Positions 61,128-64,000 of a stretch of DNA of 64,000 nt are shown here, in pieces (within the stretch, counting starts at the first letter, position 1; each line of letters starts with the position of its first letter). The stretch covers positions 111,893 through 175,892 of the forward strand of contig AJWJ01000001.1 in the NCBI GenBank assembly GCA_000277445.1, read 5' to 3'. Made by a program: the position numbers and the translations under genes. Source of the stretch: Polysphondylium violaceum. Its lineage: Eukaryota; Evosea; Eumycetozoa; Dictyosteliales; Dictyosteliaceae. The notes below the pieces were generated by a model. That model did not search any database. It was not told the DNA's origin and saw nothing but the letters and a program-made list of their open reading frames with translations.

Positions 61128-61614
61128 AATCCACCGTTTGTAAAATCTAATAAAAAACTACAACTCGAAAATGAAGATTCGAGGGAAATATTTACTGTGA
61201 GGTAGTTTTATTATTTTATTCTACTATGTATTGCACGATCACTAAGATCTATCATATGATCATGTATTATTTTTAGAAATACAACACACCACACTCTTTT
61301 TATTTTTCGAAAAATCAGAATTCCCTCCTAAAGTTGGAGATTTACATTTCCAATGAATTTATCAAAATGCACAATTGTCATAGATATGAATTGTTGAAAT
61401 ACTATTATTAGTTAATGTGTGCCAAAGAACAGGAATGTAGATTCCATGACGCCAAAAACGAATGATGATTTTCGTTTGAAGTTTCTAAACAAGAAATTTT
61501 TGAAAAAATGCAAAAAAAAAAAACTTTATAAAATTTCGCACACCGTGATCATTTTTATAATTAATATCTCATATATATATCTATCTACTCCTATAGATAT
61601 ATTTTAAAAACAAT
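61128..61614. other. Intergenic region, murF 3' flank and sedolisin promoter
   Basis: 487 bp of A/T-rich DNA with no gene recognised. A short T-rich leader, an A run (61513-61522) and TATA/CTAT repeats lie directly before the sedolisin ATG. Confidence 0.4.
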
Positions 61615-63763
61615 ATGAATAAATTAAGTATTTTACTTGGTTTCTTATTAGTGATTGCTGTTGCAAATGCTAAATTTCATCCAGAGTTGAAATGGGAAAC
61701 CACCAATCAAGTGTACGGGATGTCCGAGGAACACATGATATTCAGAGTATATCTCAAACAACAAAATTTAGATGTATTGGAGCAAAGAGTCCAAGATGCT
61801 GCTAATCCAAACTCTCAAAACTATGGTCAATGGATGGAAATCTCTGATATTACCGCCATCATTGCCCCAACCGAACACACTAGACACACCGTCGAGGAAT
61901 GGATCCATCAATACAATCCAGTGTCCTTAAAGTATCATCCAAATCTTGACAGCATCAAAGTTGTTATGAAGGTAAAGAATGTCGAAAAGATGTTGGGCGT
62001 CAAGATCCAACACTACCAACATGCCAATGGAAACACTATTCTCAGATCTGCTGTTGACCCAGTCCTTCCAGCTTTTGTTCAAAATCACATTGACTTGATC
62101 ACTGGTGTATCCAATTTCCCCGTTATCAAGAGCAGAATCCAAACCCCAACCTCTGTCAGCGACAGCAGCAGCTCTGCTCAAAGCGGTCAAAGAATCATTG
62201 GCATCAAGGGTATGGGCGAGATCATCAAGATCACCTATGCTCCCGCTTGCAATCCATCCTGTGGCGGTAAATATTTCCCAATCGACGTCAGTGTCAGCCC
62301 AGTTCTCCAACCAACCGACACTATTAAAACTCTCGCTGTTACTCCAGTTTGCACCGTCGGCACTGATGGCCAAGTTACCTGTGTTGCTCAAGCCACCGGT
62401 ATCCTCTACCAACCAACCTTTATCACTATTGCCGATACTGTTGTCGGTGAAGTCAGCACTTGGAACTATCCATTTGTCAGCAACCCAGTCGTCGTTCCAC
62501 AAACCATCAAACACTATTACGGTATTCCAGACAACTATGTTGTCACCAACCCAGAAGCCACCCAATGTGTCGTTGAATTTGAACAACAATATTATAGTCC
62601 ACAAGATCTTAGCACCTTTTTCAATAGCATGGGTCTTCCTGACAACACCAACGTCACTGTCATTGGTCCAAACGACGTCACCAACCCAGGTATGGAAGCT
62701 TCTCTTGATATCCAATACATTATGGGTATCTCTGTTGGCTCCCCAACCACCTTTTGGTCCATCTATGCCAACTCTTCTGTTGAAATCGATGATATTTTAA
62801 CTTGGGCCATCGACATTGCCGGCACCACCAATCCACCCATTGTAAACTCTCTCTCCTATGGTATGACTGAAAGAAATGTCGATAAATATCAAGGTCAAGG
62901 TTACATGGCTAGATGTGAAACCCAACTCCAAATCCTCGCTGGTCTCGGTTTAACCGTTGTCATTGCCTCTGGTGACAGTGGTGCTGGTGACCTTGGTGGC
63001 GAACCAATGGGTATGTCCACCTGTGAGCCACTCAACCCAGACTGGCCTTCAAACAGTCCCTATGTTACCGCTGTCGGTTCCATCTTTTACACTCCATTTG
63101 CCGAACCAATCTGTTACCAACAATACAGCAACGGTGGTATCCCATGTCAAGATGAACCAGTTGGTGAAGTTGGTGTTTCTATTGACTATGGTATGATGTG
63201 GACCAGTGGTGGTGGTTTCTCGGATTCTCAATCTACTGCCTATTATCAAAAAGATTTTGTCGACTCTTATCTCGCCAAATCTGATGCTCTCTCTCTTACT
63301 CCACCAAGCAACTACTTTAACAGATCCGGTAGAGCTTATCCAGATTTCTCTACCATTGGTCACAACCTCTACGTCATTAATGGAGGTCAATGGGCTACCG
63401 TTGATGGTACTAGTGCTAGTGCTCCAGTATGTATTTTATCAATCATCATCAATATAAAACTCTTATTAATCAATCATTCAAATATTATAGATTTTTGCAG
63501 GTTTAATTACAATTTTAAATGATATTAGATTAAATGCAGGTTTACCAAGACTTGGTTTTGTTAATCCATTATTCTATCAAATTGCTCAACAACATCCAGA
63601 TGCCTTTTACGATGTTATCGTTGGTAACAATCGTTGTGGTCTTTCCGATTATTCACCAGTTTGTTGTGATTTTGGTTATTCTGCTCTCGATGGTTTCGAC
63701 ACAGTCGGAGGTATTGGTCGTCCATCAATGAAAGTTTTAATGGATATCATTAATTCATATTAA
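61615..63763 (+). CDS. Sedolisin (S53) serine-carboxyl protease, TPP1/physarolisin type
   Basis: Exons 61615..63426 and 63491..63763 (64-nt intron), 694 aa. A signal peptide (LSILLGFLLVIAVANA) is followed by an activation prodomain (aa ~25-180: NSQNYGQWMEISDITAIIAP and MLGVKIQHYQH are family blocks). The catalytic Glu361 and Asp365 lie in MEASLDIQYIMG, the oxyanion Asp454 in SGDSGAG and the nucleophile Ser600 in GTSASAP. The C-terminal Ca2+-binding region has DVIVGNNRCG and VGGIGRPS. About 110 extra residues with four Cys (aa ~190-300) sit between prodomain and catalytic core. It should be an acid protease of lysosomes or secretions that removes tripeptides or cleaves internally. Codons are C-ending, suggesting high expression. 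Confidence 0.93.
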
Positions 63764-64000
63764 ATAAATTATTAATAATATTATAAAACATCCATTTCTT
63801 TTGAAACTATCAAAAACACTCTGTCCATATGAGAATACTCGGAGAATTCTTGGAAGCATTTATATTTAGATTTTATTTATTATAATGGCCATTATTTAAT
63901 TTTAATCCTTTTATTGTATTGCAATTATTATTGTTTTTATTATTGTTATTATTAATTATTATTACATTTATTCCATTGCCTTCAGTTTAATTTCAACCTT
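63764..64000. other. 3' flank to window end, nothing recognised
   Basis: 237 bp of A/T-rich DNA after the sedolisin stop, with TTATTA simple repeats from about 63930 on. No ORF is supported. Confidence 0.4.

Noticed and set aside
1-64000. CRISPR arrays, insertion sequences, operons or phage genes
   Set aside because: The window is eukaryotic. The repeats seen are trinucleotide tracts, homopolymers and the few short repeats listed.

Overview
This window is a gene-dense piece of the nuclear genome of a dictyostelid social amoeba; the species cannot be fixed from sequence alone. The evidence is strongly AT-rich intergenic DNA with long A and T runs, short introns (mostly 57-105 nt, GT/GC...AG), poly-Asn and poly-Gln tracts from AAC/AAT/CAA repeats, an FNIP-repeat protein, a cAMP-receptor-like GPCR and EGF/TIG surface proteins. 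I rebuilt exon structures by hand from splice signals, reading frame and family conservation. Every multi-exon model given here keeps an open frame, but none has transcript support.

Layout. 1-6645: a partial BLOC1S4-like gene (-), coq1 polyprenyl diphosphate synthase (+), an FNIP-repeat protein (-) and a two-RRM protein of RBPMS type (-). 7345-24387: a large TMEM131-like ER membrane protein (+), an unrecognised 670-aa protein (-), a GPI-anchored EGF/TIG protein (+) and TRAPPC8 (-). 24691-25689: a GC-richer island with broken frames just upstream of a tRNA-Lys(CTT) gene. 26135-36634: a coiled-coil protein (-), an HSPA12-like/vWA fusion protein (+) with a tandem G/T-rich element in its promoter, the GPI acyltransferase PIGW (+), a TM9 protein (+) with a GC-AG intron, and a GPCR (-). 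37508-53281: an Atos/FAM214 homologue (+), a VPS9-domain Rab GEF (-), sdhA (-), RRP12 (-) and an Asn-rich coiled-coil protein (+). 53357-64000: a BIG-type Sec7 ARF GEF (-), a complete bacterial-type murF (+) and a sedolisin protease (+).

Many of the genes serve the secretory and endolysosomal system (BLOC1S4, TMEM131, TRAPPC8, PIGW, TM9, VPS9 GEF, Sec7 GEF, sedolisin), but they do not form operons. TMEM131 and TRAPPC8, whose human counterparts bind each other, lie about 6 kb apart. The most surprising gene is murF at 59841-61127. It is an intact peptidoglycan precursor ligase that most resembles Bacteroidetes enzymes, sits between two ordinary amoeba genes and has no other mur gene in view. 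The HSPA12-like/vWA fusion, the tRNA-flanking island and the duplicated promoter element also deserve a second look.
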